Source: Lobosporangium transversale | Lineage: Eukaryota; Mortierellomycota; Mortierellomycetes; Mortierellales; Mortierellaceae | DNA length: 64,000 nt | Direction of reading: 5' to 3' | NCBI RefSeq assembly: GCF_002105155.1 | Contig: NW_019029036.1 | Coordinates: 62,001-126,000 of the forward strand | Shown here: one piece after another, positions 13,363-25,210 of the stretch | Layout of the letters: the number at the start of each line of letters is the position of its first letter | Numbering within the stretch: the first letter of the stretch is position 1 | Made by a program: the position numbers and the translations under genes | The notes under the pieces: generated by a model | The model's database searches: none | What the model was told of the DNA's origin: nothing | The model's input: the letters and a program-made list of their open reading frames with translations, nothing else

Positions 13363-14868
13363 AACTTGCTGATTGCTCCACACATATTCATGTCATATAC
13401 AGATATATAAAAATGTATATAAACCTACGATAAGAGTCAGCGTAGAGCTTGGCAAATGATTTGAGAGTGAAACACCAGCCCATCTGTGAGGACCCAAAAC
13501 TGACATTGCCAAGCTCGGGCGAAAGTCTAATGCCCTCTCCACCAGGAGTTTGTGAAATGATAGTGTTGACTTCTTCGATTGTATGCTTTAGTTTAAAGTA
13601 CGCATCCGTGGGAGGAAGCTTTAATTCCAGAATGAGCCGATCAACTTTGTTGACGACCATGGTGAGTGCAACTTTCTCCTGGATGCAGTGTCGAATGATA
13701 CGTTCAGTATTGCACATAACACCCTCTACAGCATCTACAACCAATACTGCTCCATCTGAAATACGCAATGCTGCCGATACTTCATCAATAAAGTCGACAT
13801 GACCTAAAAAAACACAAGAATATAACGTATAACAAATTATGAAGAGGAAAATAAGAAAAAAAAAATCCCTTCACGATATAGAGCCTACAGACAGGAAGAC
13901 TGTACTAGCGATACACGTGTAATAGACTAATAAACTTAGTCCTAATCTCATTTTTACCTGGCGTGTCAATAACATTGAGTAAATATGAGACATCTTTTGT
14001 ATCTTGCATGACAAGAGTCATAGGCATGCTCTTGATGCTGACGCCACGAGCCCTCTCCAGTGGGTGTGTATCTGTATAACATTCCGGAACATCGACACTG
14101 TGATTCTTCTCATGTGTCTCATTGACAAGCATATCCATTATGGATGACTTTCCATGATGAAGGTGACCCACAAGTGCAACGTTGCGTACGCGAGGAGGGA
14201 AGGTCATAAGATCATACATATACCTGTAATAAGTAAATAAAAAAAGACGACACTAGATTAGAGAACACAAATGGCGTTGCACAATTATTTTTCGCAATGG
14301 AATACGAAAGGGTGACGCCGCTTACTGTTTACGGAATCGGGTCAAAGGCAGATCTTTTTCCTCGAGTTGGAACTTTTTGGATTTTATAGGCTGAATAATG
14401 GGTTCAGTCAATGGTTGGGTATCTTCCTCTTCAACCAATGCCTCGACATCCTCGCCATAAACTTCCTCTGCTGTTGGGTAATATTTTTTATCCTCATGCA
14501 GGACGATCTGATTATGAGCAATATCTAGATCAACGAGAAGAGATACACGAGTCAGATAAATTGAGAATGAAAAAAAAAAAATTAAAAAATACAAAAAAAA
14601 AAAAAAAAAGATCAATTAAGATATATGGCTATGGGCCATCTTATAAAGCGGATTATTTACCTCCAAGACGCGACAATGCTGTGCTTGACCTATCATTAGT
14701 TTCCTGCATTTCCTGATCCTCGTCTTCGTCGTCTACATCCATACTTTGGTCATTCTGTTGCCCTTGTTGTTGCTGTTGTAACAACTCCTCCTCTTCCTCC
14801 TCCTCCTCCTCATCGGACAGATCGGGGCCAATGTAGTTTCCAAAGTCATCATATAATGATCCGTCCAT
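11109..14868 (-). CDS. SNU114: Snu114/EFTUD2-type U5 snRNP GTPase (7 exons)
   Basis: EF-2-like GTPase of the U5 snRNP, which in known systems controls Brr2-dependent U4/U6 unwinding and spliceosome disassembly in the nucleus. Exons inferred from GT-AG borders and frame: 14868-14661, 14524-14326, 14223-13958, 13803-13429, 13302-12252, 12121-11820 and 11683-11109. Together they give 992 codons including the stop (991 aa), the normal family length. The start [15 protein letters not shown] matches the family N-terminus and is followed by an acidic stretch (Glu run) and a Gln run. GTPase motifs: G1 GHLHHGKS at about 155-162, DTPGHVDF at 222-229, NKVD at 276-279. Later the FAKRLWGD segment and EF-G domains IV and V (from about GPLCDEPIR) are recognisable. 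The C-terminus GFGFGL is unremarkable. Introns are short and often contain long T runs in the sense direction. The family call is secure; single splice sites are less so. Confidence 0.95.
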
Positions 14869-15649
14869 GGCTGGTAATTAAAATATGCTTCTGTACTCAA
14901 GTGTCGAGAGGAGGTGAGGATTACTAAAAAAAAAGGGATTTATTTAATAGTTGATTCGAGTACAGTACAGTTTTGGCCCTATTTGACGTCACTGAAGCAG
15001 TCACGCTAGATTAGCATCAGACAATTGTCTAAACTATGGTAAACCTAGGTGAACTACAAATGCTCGATGTGGATTCTCTTGCTGTCTTGCTGTCTCTGGG
15101 CTTCTCATTCCCATAAAAAGGAGGGGAGCTACCCCCTGATGCCACTAATACACTGTGAGCTGTAGACTGCTGCTGCCTTCCACTGCTCAATCCAATGTCG
15201 GTATTTGAGAGTGGGCGGATACGCTGCTTTTTGCTTGATAGCCAAGTTGTAAGGTTTGGTTGTCTGGGTTGCCACGCTGGCGCGCTCAATACTTGGTAAC
15301 AACGCACTTGCCCCGACGACGAAATACTGCCCCAAATGTAGATCTGAAGTCTTGATATCTTCTGGCTCGTAGTTCCAAAGGTCAGTGATACCTTGTCCAG
15401 TACTCACTACGTTCCTTATCTCTGTCAAGATATAAAATGTGGTTCGTGGGGTAAGCATCTGTAGAAAACATTGTTGTCTCTTGTTGCAATGTTATGTTTA
15501 AAATGGACTGATAGCTATCACAAATATTGTTTTATCTCCGCACCTTTTCTTGCCGATAGAAGTTTTTGTTTCCAAGTATGTATCTTTTACTGCTTGGAGA
15601 ATGTGTTTTATCATTTATGTTCCTTTTATTTTAAATCTATGGTCTTCTA

Positions 15650-15682
<33 letters not shown>

Positions 15683-16764
15683 CGGTCCATTACTGCGAAA
15701 TAGAAACAAGCTGCAACTACTCCTTTTGATTAAAAACGACTTTTCATGTCTGATGGAATATGATCACAGTGAAAAATTAATTTTGCCAGGGGGGGGTGCA
15801 TTTTTCCCTTCGTTCAAAAACGGTTTCATAGCAAAAAACAATCAGGGCAGATTACACGTTGAAAGGTCTTCGCCCTCCACCCCCTTTAAGAATCATTGGA
15901 ACCATAGAAGTCACAAGAATTTATCGAGACAAAGCCTAGGCACAGATCCTGCAAAGCTTGGTTCTCCTATCCCTTATCCTGTATTCCGACTATTTTTGGT
16001 TGCAATTTTATAAAAAAAAACGTCTTTTTTTACTTAAAGCTCCAATTATGCAAAATTCTATTATTTGCGACTCCCCCTATTCCTAAGCTAAGTTGAAAGA
16101 GCTTGATCTCTAGAATCTGTGGATGTATTAAAAGTAGATTTCATTGTGAATGATTCTTTCAACATGCTCATTCAAATGCGGCCACCCATGTCAAGGGTGG
16201 CTTAGGCACTAGTCAATTACAAGAATTTTATTAAGTAAGAGGCCTGTAATTGACTAGACATATCAAAAAGGAAAGGACGATTGAAGCCATATATCATGTG
16301 ATTTACTACGGTAACAAGTAAAAAAGCCACAACAAAAAAAAAATCTGTGCGAACCAAATGTAAAAATTTACCCTAATTTTTTTCAATTTGCAACCATTTT
16401 TGGTTGAAAATTTTTTTTTTTTTTCTCTACAGGATAAGGGATAGTTTGCATAATTTTTTTTTTTCTTCTCTTTTTTTTTCTGGCAGTTCACTCACTCTTC
16501 TAGTTTAAAAATGCAATGCGGATGACAGAGAGTTTTTATTCGATCGACAAGCCACAGACATTCTGGAGAACCTCGATCTGTTCCTTTCCCCCGTGCAACC
16601 TAAATCTACAAGCACATGAAAATAAAATTTCTTGAAACCGAAAAAAAAAAAAAAAAAACTTTGTAAACCTTTTAGGTCCAGTTTACTTCTTCCTCCTTTC
16701 TCTCTCTCTCTCCTCTTTCCGCTCTTCATTCTCACCTTCAAATATACTATACTCTTCTTTTACA
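14869..16764. other. Intergenic region between SNU114 and RIB3
   Basis: The stretch holds the divergent upstream regions of the two flanking genes. A minus-strand open frame at 15129-15458 (109 codons) is free of low complexity but matches no family I recognise. It may be decayed coding DNA. A T31-type run lies at about 15652-15682, and a 13-bp inverted repeat at 16209-16257. A CT-rich tract at about 16690-16730 lies just upstream of the RIB3 start and looks like a fungal pyrimidine-rich leader. Confidence 0.5.
16209..16257. repeat. 13-bp perfect inverted repeat (hairpin)
   Basis: CTAGTCAATTACA at 16209-16221 is the exact reverse complement of 16245-16257, with a 23-base loop. It could be a small hairpin element or a transcript-end structure. 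No target duplication is obvious. Confidence 0.7.
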
Positions 16765-18327
16765 ATGGTTCAGGACCCTACAGTAGTTCGCTTTGACTCT
16801 GTCGAAGATGCCATTAAGGATATTGGTAAAAAAAAAAAAAAAGAATGCATATTCTACCTTTACATCTGAATTCCTTTTTTTTTTTTTTTTACTTCATCAC
16901 AACAACCAGATGGAGGATCTAGGCATTTGCATCGGGGAGAAAACAAGCTTGTTTTCATTGCAACAGAATGCCCTTTTTTATTTGTTCAAGAATTCAATGG
17001 CATTGACATTGTGGATCATTTCAACTTTATTTTTGCACATTTGGTTCAAAAAAACAATGCAGCTGCGCAGAAAGTGATCAGGAATTTTTTTTTTTTTTTT
17101 TTTTTTTTCTCTCTTCTCTTTCTTTCTTTCTTTCTTTCTTTCTTTTTATTTCCCAACATTGCCTATATTGGATCGTTAATGAGACTAATAGACTAATAGC
17201 TTTGCTGGATTCCTCTAATTCATTAAATTGCTATAGCGGATGGAAAGTTTGTTATTGCTGTCGATAACGAGGATCGTGAGAACGAAGGTGATCTGATTAT
17301 TGCTGCTGAGAAGATTACTACAGAGCAGATGGCCTTTCTTATTCGCTATTCAAGGTAAAAAAACAACGGCAATGAGAACGATACCAACAATAATAAAAGC
17401 AGAGAGTGATTCTCTGTTATCTTGTTCTGATCACCAACTTGCATGCTCAGATCAAAATTTTGAATATCATAAGCTCATGACAACTACTTGAAAGTCTATT
17501 TTTTTTATTTTATTTTTTTTCCCTCAAGGACAATCAATACACAGGGCGACATTTTTAATGATTATACATCAATAGACTTTTACATCTGACTAATGAAGCG
17601 ACTAATTCAATCAGGAGATTGGACATAAAGAGTGGATCGAGTAAAGAAAATTTATCGAGTGGAGGAAAAAAAATAGGAAAAAGAAGTAACCCCTTTATGT
17701 CTTACTAATACACCGGAGCAGGACATACTTTTCACTTTCCCATTTTGGATAGAACGGAGCAGGGCGGAGCATTTTATTCGTCGCCTCAATTGCATTTCTA
17801 ACATATTTTTCATGGCGATCTCATGGGGGGATATTTCTTATCTATTACTTTATAGTGGATATGTTTGTGTGCCGACTGCACCTGCGAGGTTAAAGGAATT
17901 AGATTTGCCATTGATGGTTCCTAATAATCAAGAATTGATGAAGACGGCCTATACTATCTCAGTTGATTATGCACATGGAACCACAACAGGTATCTCTGCC
18001 CATGACCGTGCGCTCACTTGCCGCTCACTCGCAGATCCTACCAAGACTGCAAAAGACTTTAACCGACCCGGACATATCCTACCTCTTCGTTATGCTGAGG
18101 GTGGTACGATCAAACGGTTCGGACATACTGAAGCATCAGTTGATCTGTGTAAACTTGCAAAGCTGCAACCTGTCGCTGTGATCTGCGAGTTAGTCAATGA
18201 TAGAGATGGATCAATGGCTCGTCGGGACGATTGCTATAGATTTGCGCAAGAGCACGGTATCAAGCTGATTACCATCGCAGACCTCATCAAGTATAGACAG
18301 GATCATGGTCTTGTCGAGAATTTCTAG
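16765..18327 (+). CDS. RIB3: 3,4-dihydroxy-2-butanone 4-phosphate synthase (3 exons)
   Basis: Converts ribulose 5-phosphate to formate and 3,4-dihydroxy-2-butanone 4-phosphate, the four-carbon precursor of riboflavin; the enzyme is cytosolic. Exons: 16765-16825, 17237-17354 and 17856-18327, with GT-AG borders, giving 217 codons with stop (216 aa), typical of stand-alone fungal RIB3. Signature residues are present: the acidic loop [12 protein letters not shown] at about 30-41 (metal and phosphate binding), [13 protein letters not shown] at 100-112, [14 protein letters not shown] at 130-143, and [15 protein letters not shown], which includes the catalytic His at about 150. There is no fused GTP cyclohydrolase II domain, as expected for fungi. 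Intron 2 is about 500 bp. The ATG follows a CT-rich leader and is the first in frame. Confidence 0.95.
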
Positions 18328-20340
18328 ACAAGGAGGAGCAATAAATTAATAAAGAAATGAGTTGTAAAATATATACCTGGAGCATTTGTGCCTACGATTT
18401 GAAGAAATGTAGAACGGACAAATGACAGCATGACAAAATGGTAAAAAAAAAAAAAAAAAAAAAAAAGAGTTCGTGCACGCATTAAAACCACACAGACCAG
18501 TAACGAGCCCTCCTTTCTTCTTCCATGTACATGCAGTATCCAGGGGCGGTAGGTAACAAGAAAAAAGTAAGTCTACCATCTATTTCTTAGATCCATTTTT
18601 TAGATATCACTTCATTTCATAATCATTTTTTTTTTTTTTTTTTTTGTCCATAGGGAGGGTTCTTTTTGCTAAGGCATAGGCAACAAAGAGAAAAAGAGTA
18701 TGGACAGCAGCTAAGCGATGAGGATGTTGTGTCACAAGCAATGGCTTGTTGTGTCTCCATTTTTCCATTATATTTGGTAATCTTAAGGACTCCTCGAACA
18801 GCTTTTTTTTTTATTAAATCACGTTTTGCTCTTGCCAATATGGAGCGTAGATGAGGATGTGTTTCTACGAGTCTCGAATAGAGATATTGACAATGAAAAC
18901 ACCAATGCCTATGCCTATAAAATATAGACAAGTCCATGTTTTTCTCTCACGATGGTCAGAGCGCGACCTGTTTGAAGCTGAAGATGTATTTCGTAAGCCG
19001 CGGAATGTGGTTGCGCGCAACAGTCCATAAAAAATATTTTTCTTTTTTGTTACACAAGATGAACAACTATTTCCATAAACGCCCCTCCCCTTCCTCCTTC
19101 CTCCTCGCAATACCATCTACAAAGATGGCACATGGATTCTGTGTGTACAGGGTGAGTACAACGCGCTCCCTAACTCTCTCTCTCCCAAGGTCCTCACTGT
19201 CAAACATCGCTTCACGAATCCATGCGTAAGGATGCCTGGAGAGATGACTGCGCCCATACTGCATGAGTACTGTTATCGCTACTGTAAATCAAAATTATAC
19301 ATGCCAAGATCGGAACATGTCAGGATCATGGTAAGTAATGGGAATGAAAAAATAGATGATCCCAGGGATCTTCTTTAAATAAAATGAGGAAAAAAAAAAA
19401 AAAAACTCCCTTGACTATAGTAAAAAAAAAAAAAAAAAAAAAAACTGAAATTCAGTTCAGTCGCGACGGTCGGTCAATAAGGACGATTATGCATTTGATG
19501 TCATGCGAAATCAAAAGGATGCACTCTGAAGTGGACGGTGAAGAACAACACATTCTCCAACAGTAAGAATGAGCAATGGAGTAATGGATAACATAACACA
19601 CACAGGATCCTTACACGAATTTTTAACGGAATCTAAAGTTTCCTAATGAATATAGTCGCAATATCACTAAAAAAAATAAAATAAAAAATAAAAAAAATAA
19701 AAAAAAAAGAAACGGTGCGAATCTTTCTTCCATTCTAAGAATGGTCTATGAATACTGCTCCGATTCTGGAATAACGAGACTTTGTGCCTCGCTATGCAAC
19801 GTATCTATCATATACTGTCGTTCAAAGCTTGCCACAGTCATTCTAGTCGTCCATGATGGCGGATCCTGTTGATGGAAAGGCCAGGGACTTCATGTTCTAC
19901 AAGTATCATGAACCTTTCCCAAGGTCACCGCCTCAGGCACGCAGCTCTGGCAACATTTTAGGGGTATTTTCCCCTTGATTGTTTTCAAAATGGATATCAT
20001 AGGTTTCATATCGTCTTGATAGCTGGCTAAGACCAAGTGTTTGGATGTTGACTTTTAAGTATGCTTCTTTATGAATCATCCAGATATCTGTAGGCCCCAG
20101 TAGTTTGCGATATATAAAGAGCTCATCCATATTCATCCATATCATAGTTTTCGACCCTCCCTATTTGCACTAAAGCCTCTTACAAAAACCCCAAGACTAG
20201 GCACGTGCGACACGAGTATGACGTTAAGAAGTTTTAGCGCATTTGTTAAGCAAAACTAGTTAGGGATTTTCTGGATGCTCTTGTTTTTCAGTTCACCTCA
20301 TTCCCTCTCCAGCCTGAGTCCAGAAAACTGACGTTACGCC
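18328..20340. other. Intergenic region, no supported gene
   Basis: About 2 kb with A/T homopolymers (18443-18466, 18626-18645, 19390-19405, 19422-19443). A plus-strand open stretch around 19195-19331 ends at a good donor (ATG then GTAAGT). A minus-strand 70-codon frame at 19933-20145 has ordinary composition. Neither matches a family I know, and both may be fragments. Confidence 0.4.
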
Positions 20341-22407
20341 ATGGACAGACACGGCCCATACTCACGTTCAGCAGGTGAATCTCATCGCGGATCCTCGACG
20401 GAGAGGTATAGTGGCTCTACTGGACAAGGACCTGCCGGTGGACTAGGCAGTGGCGGTGGCAATGGTAATGGCGCAAGCAGAACCCGATCACGATCACCCA
20501 TGGGAGACCTTCCGTACGGGATGTCTTCATCTGATTACCATCGCGATGCACATTATCGCATTGGAGGCGGTTCCCATCGTTCGCCACCACCTCATTTGTC
20601 GTCTTCATATTATTCTTCCAGGGATCATCACCCGTACTATCGGAGTGAGCGGGATTATTATTCCAGAGGAGATCCTTATCATCCATATCGACCTTCACCA
20701 CCGCCTCCCCGCTCAAGACATCTGAGCGGAGGCTCTCCAGGACATCTAGGACATGGAATACCCCCTCCTAGTCGCCACTATGGATCATCTTCCGCATATC
20801 AGTCCCCATCGCCCCACAATCAATTACGTCTACCACATGCCCATCCACCTCCACCGCCTGCACGAAGACCTGTACCGCATCAATTGCCTCCTCCTCCAGC
20901 ATCTTCATCAACCTCACGGTCTGGAACTTCCACTTCGAGACTCGCTTCGCCATCTGCAGCTGACTCTCCACGGAGAAACGGCCCTCCACCACCACCAGCA
21001 GCGGCATCATCGTCATCATCATCAGCGGCCTCATCATCTGAGCGTCCTAGTGCTGTGCCAGCGAAAAGCTTCTCGCCTGTTCCAGAACCGGGACAAATTC
21101 CAGAATATGATCTTGATTATCGCCGAGATCGTGATCGGGAGAGAGATCGAGAAAGAGAACGTGAGCGAGATAGGGATAGGGACAGAGAGCTACGAGAACG
21201 TGAGCGAGAGCGGGATCGGGATCGTGATCGTGAACGCGACCGAGAGCGTGATAGGGATCGTGACTCTATGCCTGGAATGGGTCGTGGAGGCAGTGGTATT
21301 TCGGGGCCGTATCCTGGACGACATTCCTCTGGACCTCCACCTCCAGCGGCCTCAGGCTCATCCTCATCCGGCCTTCCTCTGTCACATTCGTCCTCCAACC
21401 TGGGGCCTAGCAGCAATTATAATGGAAGCCCATACAAAACTTCGTCAGGAAACGCTTCATCTTCATCTTCTGCGTTGTACAACAATCCAAATGGACCAGC
21501 CAACGTTGGAGGATCCAACCAAGGATCCTCAACACAACTGACGCCACAGCAGCGTTTACAGCAACAGCAACAACAAATCATGAGTACAGTTGTCGATGTA
21601 ACGAAACTATCATGGGCACCAGAGATAGAACAAGAAGTACAGCGATATCGCGAAGAGTTGAAGCGATTAAGAACAGAGGAGGATAGACTCATGGAAGCAC
21701 GAAGGAAGAGCCGGTTTGATCTAGAAAGAGCTAGTTGGGATGTTGAGCGACAGGATCATCTTGTAGGACTCGTTTTAGGGCAATTAGAAGAACTAAATAG
21801 GGAGATTGAACGAGACCAGGCTGGAGCAGAAGCGTCGGCCGCTGCTTCTAATACCTCAGCAGCAACAGCAACATCAACACCATCAACGGCAGTATCGAAA
21901 TCTTTGGGACAGCACCACCATCATGAACGACATGAGAAACATGAAAAGCATGATCGACATCGTAAGGGTAATGGTAGTAAACCCAGCAATAGCAGTGGCA
22001 ATAATGGTAATGGCAGTAGTAACCGTTCTAATGCCCATCGAGAAGCAAGCCACAGTCAGCAGCAGCGCAATAGTGTCTCAGCAGGGACAGATGTCGCCAC
22101 TACTATGGCTTCTACAACTACCGCTGCAGACACTCCTCAATCTTCTTCTTCTGCGGTTGGAGCAACAACACCAACGGTAACATCGACAACAACAACAACA
22201 GCAACAACAGCAACAACAGCAACAACAGCAGCAGCGGCCGTTGTGAGTTCGCCGTCTGCCAGTGTGAGTATCACTTCAGTCCAAGGAGCAACTCTCGTCT
22301 CTACCATGCCGAACTCTGCAACTATTACTACACCTACCGTTACCACTACCACTACTACTACTACCGCCACTACAGTTTCTAAAGCGGCTGTACGACCGTC
22401 ATCGTAG
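20341..22407 (+). CDS. Low-complexity protein with RD/RE tract and coiled coil
   Basis: A single open frame of 688 codons with no recognised enzyme domain. Order of parts: Gly/Ser/Arg/Tyr/His-rich N-terminus (1-130); Pro/Ser/Ala-rich segment (130-255); a strongly alternating Arg-Asp/Arg-Glu tract at about 258-310; Ser/Pro/Asn segment; a short Gln run; a charged alpha-helical stretch at about 417-492 (starting VVDVTKLSWAPEIEQEVQRY) that is the only part with normal globular or coiled-coil composition; a His/Lys cluster; and a Ser/Thr/Ala-rich tail with a run of Thr. RD/RE-alternating tracts are common in nuclear RNA-processing proteins, so a nuclear role is a reasonable inference but unproven. 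The coding sequence is clearly real: third positions vary within the RD/RE codons, so the tract is not a simple DNA microsatellite. ATG and stop are both in frame with no intron needed. Confidence 0.8.
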   Translation: MDRHGPYSRSAGESHRGSSTERYSGSTGQGPAGGLGSGGGNGNGASRTRSRSPMGDLPYGMSSSDYHRDAHYRIGGGSHRSPPPHLSSSYYSSRDHHPYYRSERDYYSRGDPYHPYRPSPPPPRSRHLSGGSPGHLGHGIPPPSRHYGSSSAYQSPSPHNQLRLPHAHPPPPPARRPVPHQLPPPPASSSTSRSGTSTSRLASPSAADSPRRNGPPPPPAAASSSSSSAASSSERPSAVPAKSFSPVPEPGQIPEYDLDYRRDRDRERDRERERERDRDRDRELRERERERDRDRDRERDRERDRDRDSMPGMGRGGSGISGPYPGRHSSGPPPPAASGSSSSGLPLSHSSSNLGPSSNYNGSPYKTSSGNASSSSSALYNNPNGPANVGGSNQGSSTQLTPQQRLQQQQQQIMSTVVDVTKLSWAPEIEQEVQRYREELKRLRTEEDRLMEARRKSRFDLERASWDVERQDHLVGLVLGQLEELNREIERDQAGAEASAAASNTSAATATSTPSTAVSKSLGQHHHHERHEKHEKHDRHRKGNGSKPSNSSGNNGNGSSNRSNAHREASHSQQQRNSVSAGTDVATTMASTTTAADTPQSSSSAVGATTPTVTSTTTTTATTATTATTAAAAVVSSPSASVSITSVQGATLVSTMPNSATITTPTVTTTTTTTTATTVSKAAVRPSS

Positions 22408-22642
22408 ATGTATATAATTTTAAATCAGAGAAATAATTTTTTTTTTTTACATCTGTACAATATAATACTATTTATTTCTTTTATGGAGACACTGAACAAA
22501 GACACTCTTGTGCGTAAGATCCAATGGACGATGTTCTCAGAGTTATATATATATAACAAATTTACATCTTTATCTGAATATGATACAACAGAATGTTGGG
22601 ACCAACATTCACGCTTGTGAAGGCCTTACTTAACTTAAAACC

Positions 22643-22671
<29 letters not shown>
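22408..22671. other. Convergent 3' ends
   Basis: A short spacer between the ends of the 688-aa gene (plus) and the alkaline ceramidase gene (minus). It contains a T28-type run at about 22646-22673 that abuts the ceramidase stop codon. Confidence 0.6.
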
Positions 22672-22676
<5 letters not shown>

Positions 22677-24388
22677 GAAGTTTAGCCTTGCTTGGTGCCA
22701 AGGGCTTGTCGACGGTGACATAGGGTAGGAATCCAGCCTTCCATTCGATACTTGGATGACGATTAAGATTAGACGCTCTGTCATAGCAAATCAACAGGCA
22801 AACGATATAAGCGCTAGCGGAGGCGCCGACATGCCACCAAGCATGGAATTGAGGGTTAGCAAGACCAAAGGGCAGGTTTCCCATAAGATCACACATCCTG
22901 AAGTCGATGTTCCAATAACTATAAGCGACTGCGCCAATGATACCGGCGAGACACCAAAGTTTCTTGATAGGCTCTTCATGGATCTGTAGACGGGCATAGA
23001 TCTTGATGATATTGGAGAGGATGACGAGGATGACGGAGGCAAAAGAAGATTGAAAGACAATGAATTCGAGTAGATGATGCTCAGGACCATTGGCATAGAG
23101 CATAATGAGGGTGGTCAAGGCGCCGTAGAGGGTGAGGGCGATAGGGAACCAAGGGCCATAACGACGATAGGGCTTGTTCTCGACACAGCAGTAAACAACG
23201 GCTAGGGCGCAATAGACCATAGGGACTTCATCCAGCATTTGTAGAGGGAAGAGCAAGGTCCCGTGAAAGGCAATGGAGCCAATGCCGACCACCACGATGG
23301 AACCAAAGGCGAACAGGAATCGTTTCTCGAATGAGGCATGGAGATACATTCCGGCGAGACCCACAAGGATCATTGAGAAGGAGGAGAGTGAGTTGAAGTA
23401 CTCTGCAATGTAATGTGACTTTACATAATTTTGTTCACACCAATCTATGGATAAGGATGTAGAAAAAGAAAAAAAAAAAAAAAAAAAAACCAGGTTAATT
23501 GACATGGTCTAATGTCTAATTGGAATGCGTATTGCAAGCTTGTCGCACTTTTCGTTAACTTTGATCCTTGTGACCATCTTCCTCCTCCCAATCCATGCAT
23601 CTTGATTCGAGTTACCTCTTTTTTTTTCCCCCTCTCTCTCTATCTCTCTTTTTCTTTTTTAAATTACGAAATGTACCCTTTTGCTGTGTGTGTTTTCTTT
23701 GCTGCATGATGACAGAATATGAATAAATTCAGGTTCAGGTCCACATTAGTAAAAAATACTTTTGGACTGGACATGTGCCACCAATCCAAATGACTAGGAC
23801 TAAACTAAAAAAAAAAAATGACGGTTACACAATGGCCGATCATGCACAATTCGACATTGTCCAATGCAATGTTAAAGTATTCTTTATACAAATACATGTC
23901 CTGTACAACACGGAGTCATGCGCATGCTTCCTGATAAATGTCAGATATCCCATCACCCCCCACACCACCCCCACACCACCCTCACATCATCCATAAATCA
24001 TCCCTGTCATGATTGATGTCAATGATTGCTATCAATCAGCCAACAAGAAAAGTGCCAGTTGTTTGTTTGAACTCATACTGTCTGATTTTTTTTTTTTTTT
24101 TCCTTTTTTCCTTTCTTCCGCAGCTTTTTCCTTTGTAACAATAAAAAAAAAATAATAATAATAATTAGTCATCCTTCCGCCCACTTCACCACCATGATCG
24201 GCTGCATATGATTGTTGTGGTCAGTCATCATCATTACCTAGTCGACCACTCGACTTTTTACTCAAACTCCCTGCCCCTTTCTCTTTCCTCCCCAACTCTT
24301 GATCATTTCTCATGACCTTTTTTTTTTTTTCCTTTTTCTATTTTCATCAGTTAGAGGAACACGAGTCCAATTATGAAGATATCGCGTG

Positions 24389-24419
<31 letters not shown>

Positions 24420-24783
24420 GGTTTTTTCTTCTTCAGACTTCCGCAGTTCGTAGTTTTTTTTTTTTTTTTTTTCTTCAAATGAATAGATTCTTACCCACTA
24501 AAGATTCCAAAAAAAAGTGAAATAGAGAGATAGAGAAAAAGAGAGAAAGAGAGACGAAAGAAATAGTTGACGCAGTTAGTGCACGGTTCAGGTGCTACAA
24601 GAATTTTTGTTTTTATTACATTTCATATTAAAAAAAAATTTTTTTTATTTTTATTTTTTATTTTTTTTTAATTAAATTTTCTTTTCCTTTACCTGAAGCT
24701 GTAGGATAACCCCAGAATCCGGAGGGGGGCAAACCTGAGTCAGTAATGTTATTGAATGAATGGTACGATGTCGAAGTAATCAT
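22672..24783 (-). CDS. Alkaline ceramidase (2 exons, long intron)
   Basis: Integral membrane ceramidase of the CREST superfamily (yeast YPC1/YDC1, animal ACER), which hydrolyses ceramide to sphingoid base and fatty acid in ER or Golgi membranes. Exon 1, 24783-24693, encodes 30 residues ending GFWGYPTAS. Exon 2, 23444-22672, starts at DWCEQNY. The join is in frame and recreates the family hallmark GxWGxxT..DWCE, giving 287 aa. Conserved motifs: FNSLSSFSM at about 47-55, the Ser/His/Asp metal site in GSIAFHGTLLFPLQMLDEVPM (86-106), and FHAWWHVGA at 230-238. Several hydrophobic segments fit seven membrane spans. The intron (24692-23445) is 1248 bp, much longer than other introns here, and contains T runs, a CCCC(A)-rich patch and no other coding exon that I can see. 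Confidence 0.93.
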
Positions 24784-25174
24784 GGCTTGAAAGGCTTAAA
24801 AAAAATAAAAGGAATTGGATAAAGAATATGTATTATATATATCCAGTTAAAATAAGAATGTTGTTCTACAATGAGAGAGAGGATAGAAATCGACTCTAAG
24901 GAAGGAAAAAAGAAATAGGGAAGAAGGGTGGGGATTTTTAGAAAGAATAGAGTGGTAAGGAAGACTAATTATCGTTTGTTTGTTTTTTTTTTTAAAGAAT
25001 ATGGGGCGACAACGATCCAGGTGGGAAAAAAGCAAAAAATATGAAGAGATGAAAATGAAGGGAATTGAAGGAGGAGTTGAATAAGAAGAAAAAGATGAAA
25101 GAGAAAAGAAGCAAAGTTGTTTTTATACTGATTCACGTATCAATTGAACCTGATGTTGGCCACATGGGTTCAGC

Positions 25175-25210
<36 letters not shown>

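Noticed and set aside
21117..21416. Minus-strand frame of Arg-Ser repeats opposite the 688-aa gene
   Set aside because: It is the reverse complement of the RD/RE codons of the plus-strand gene and merely mimics an SR protein.
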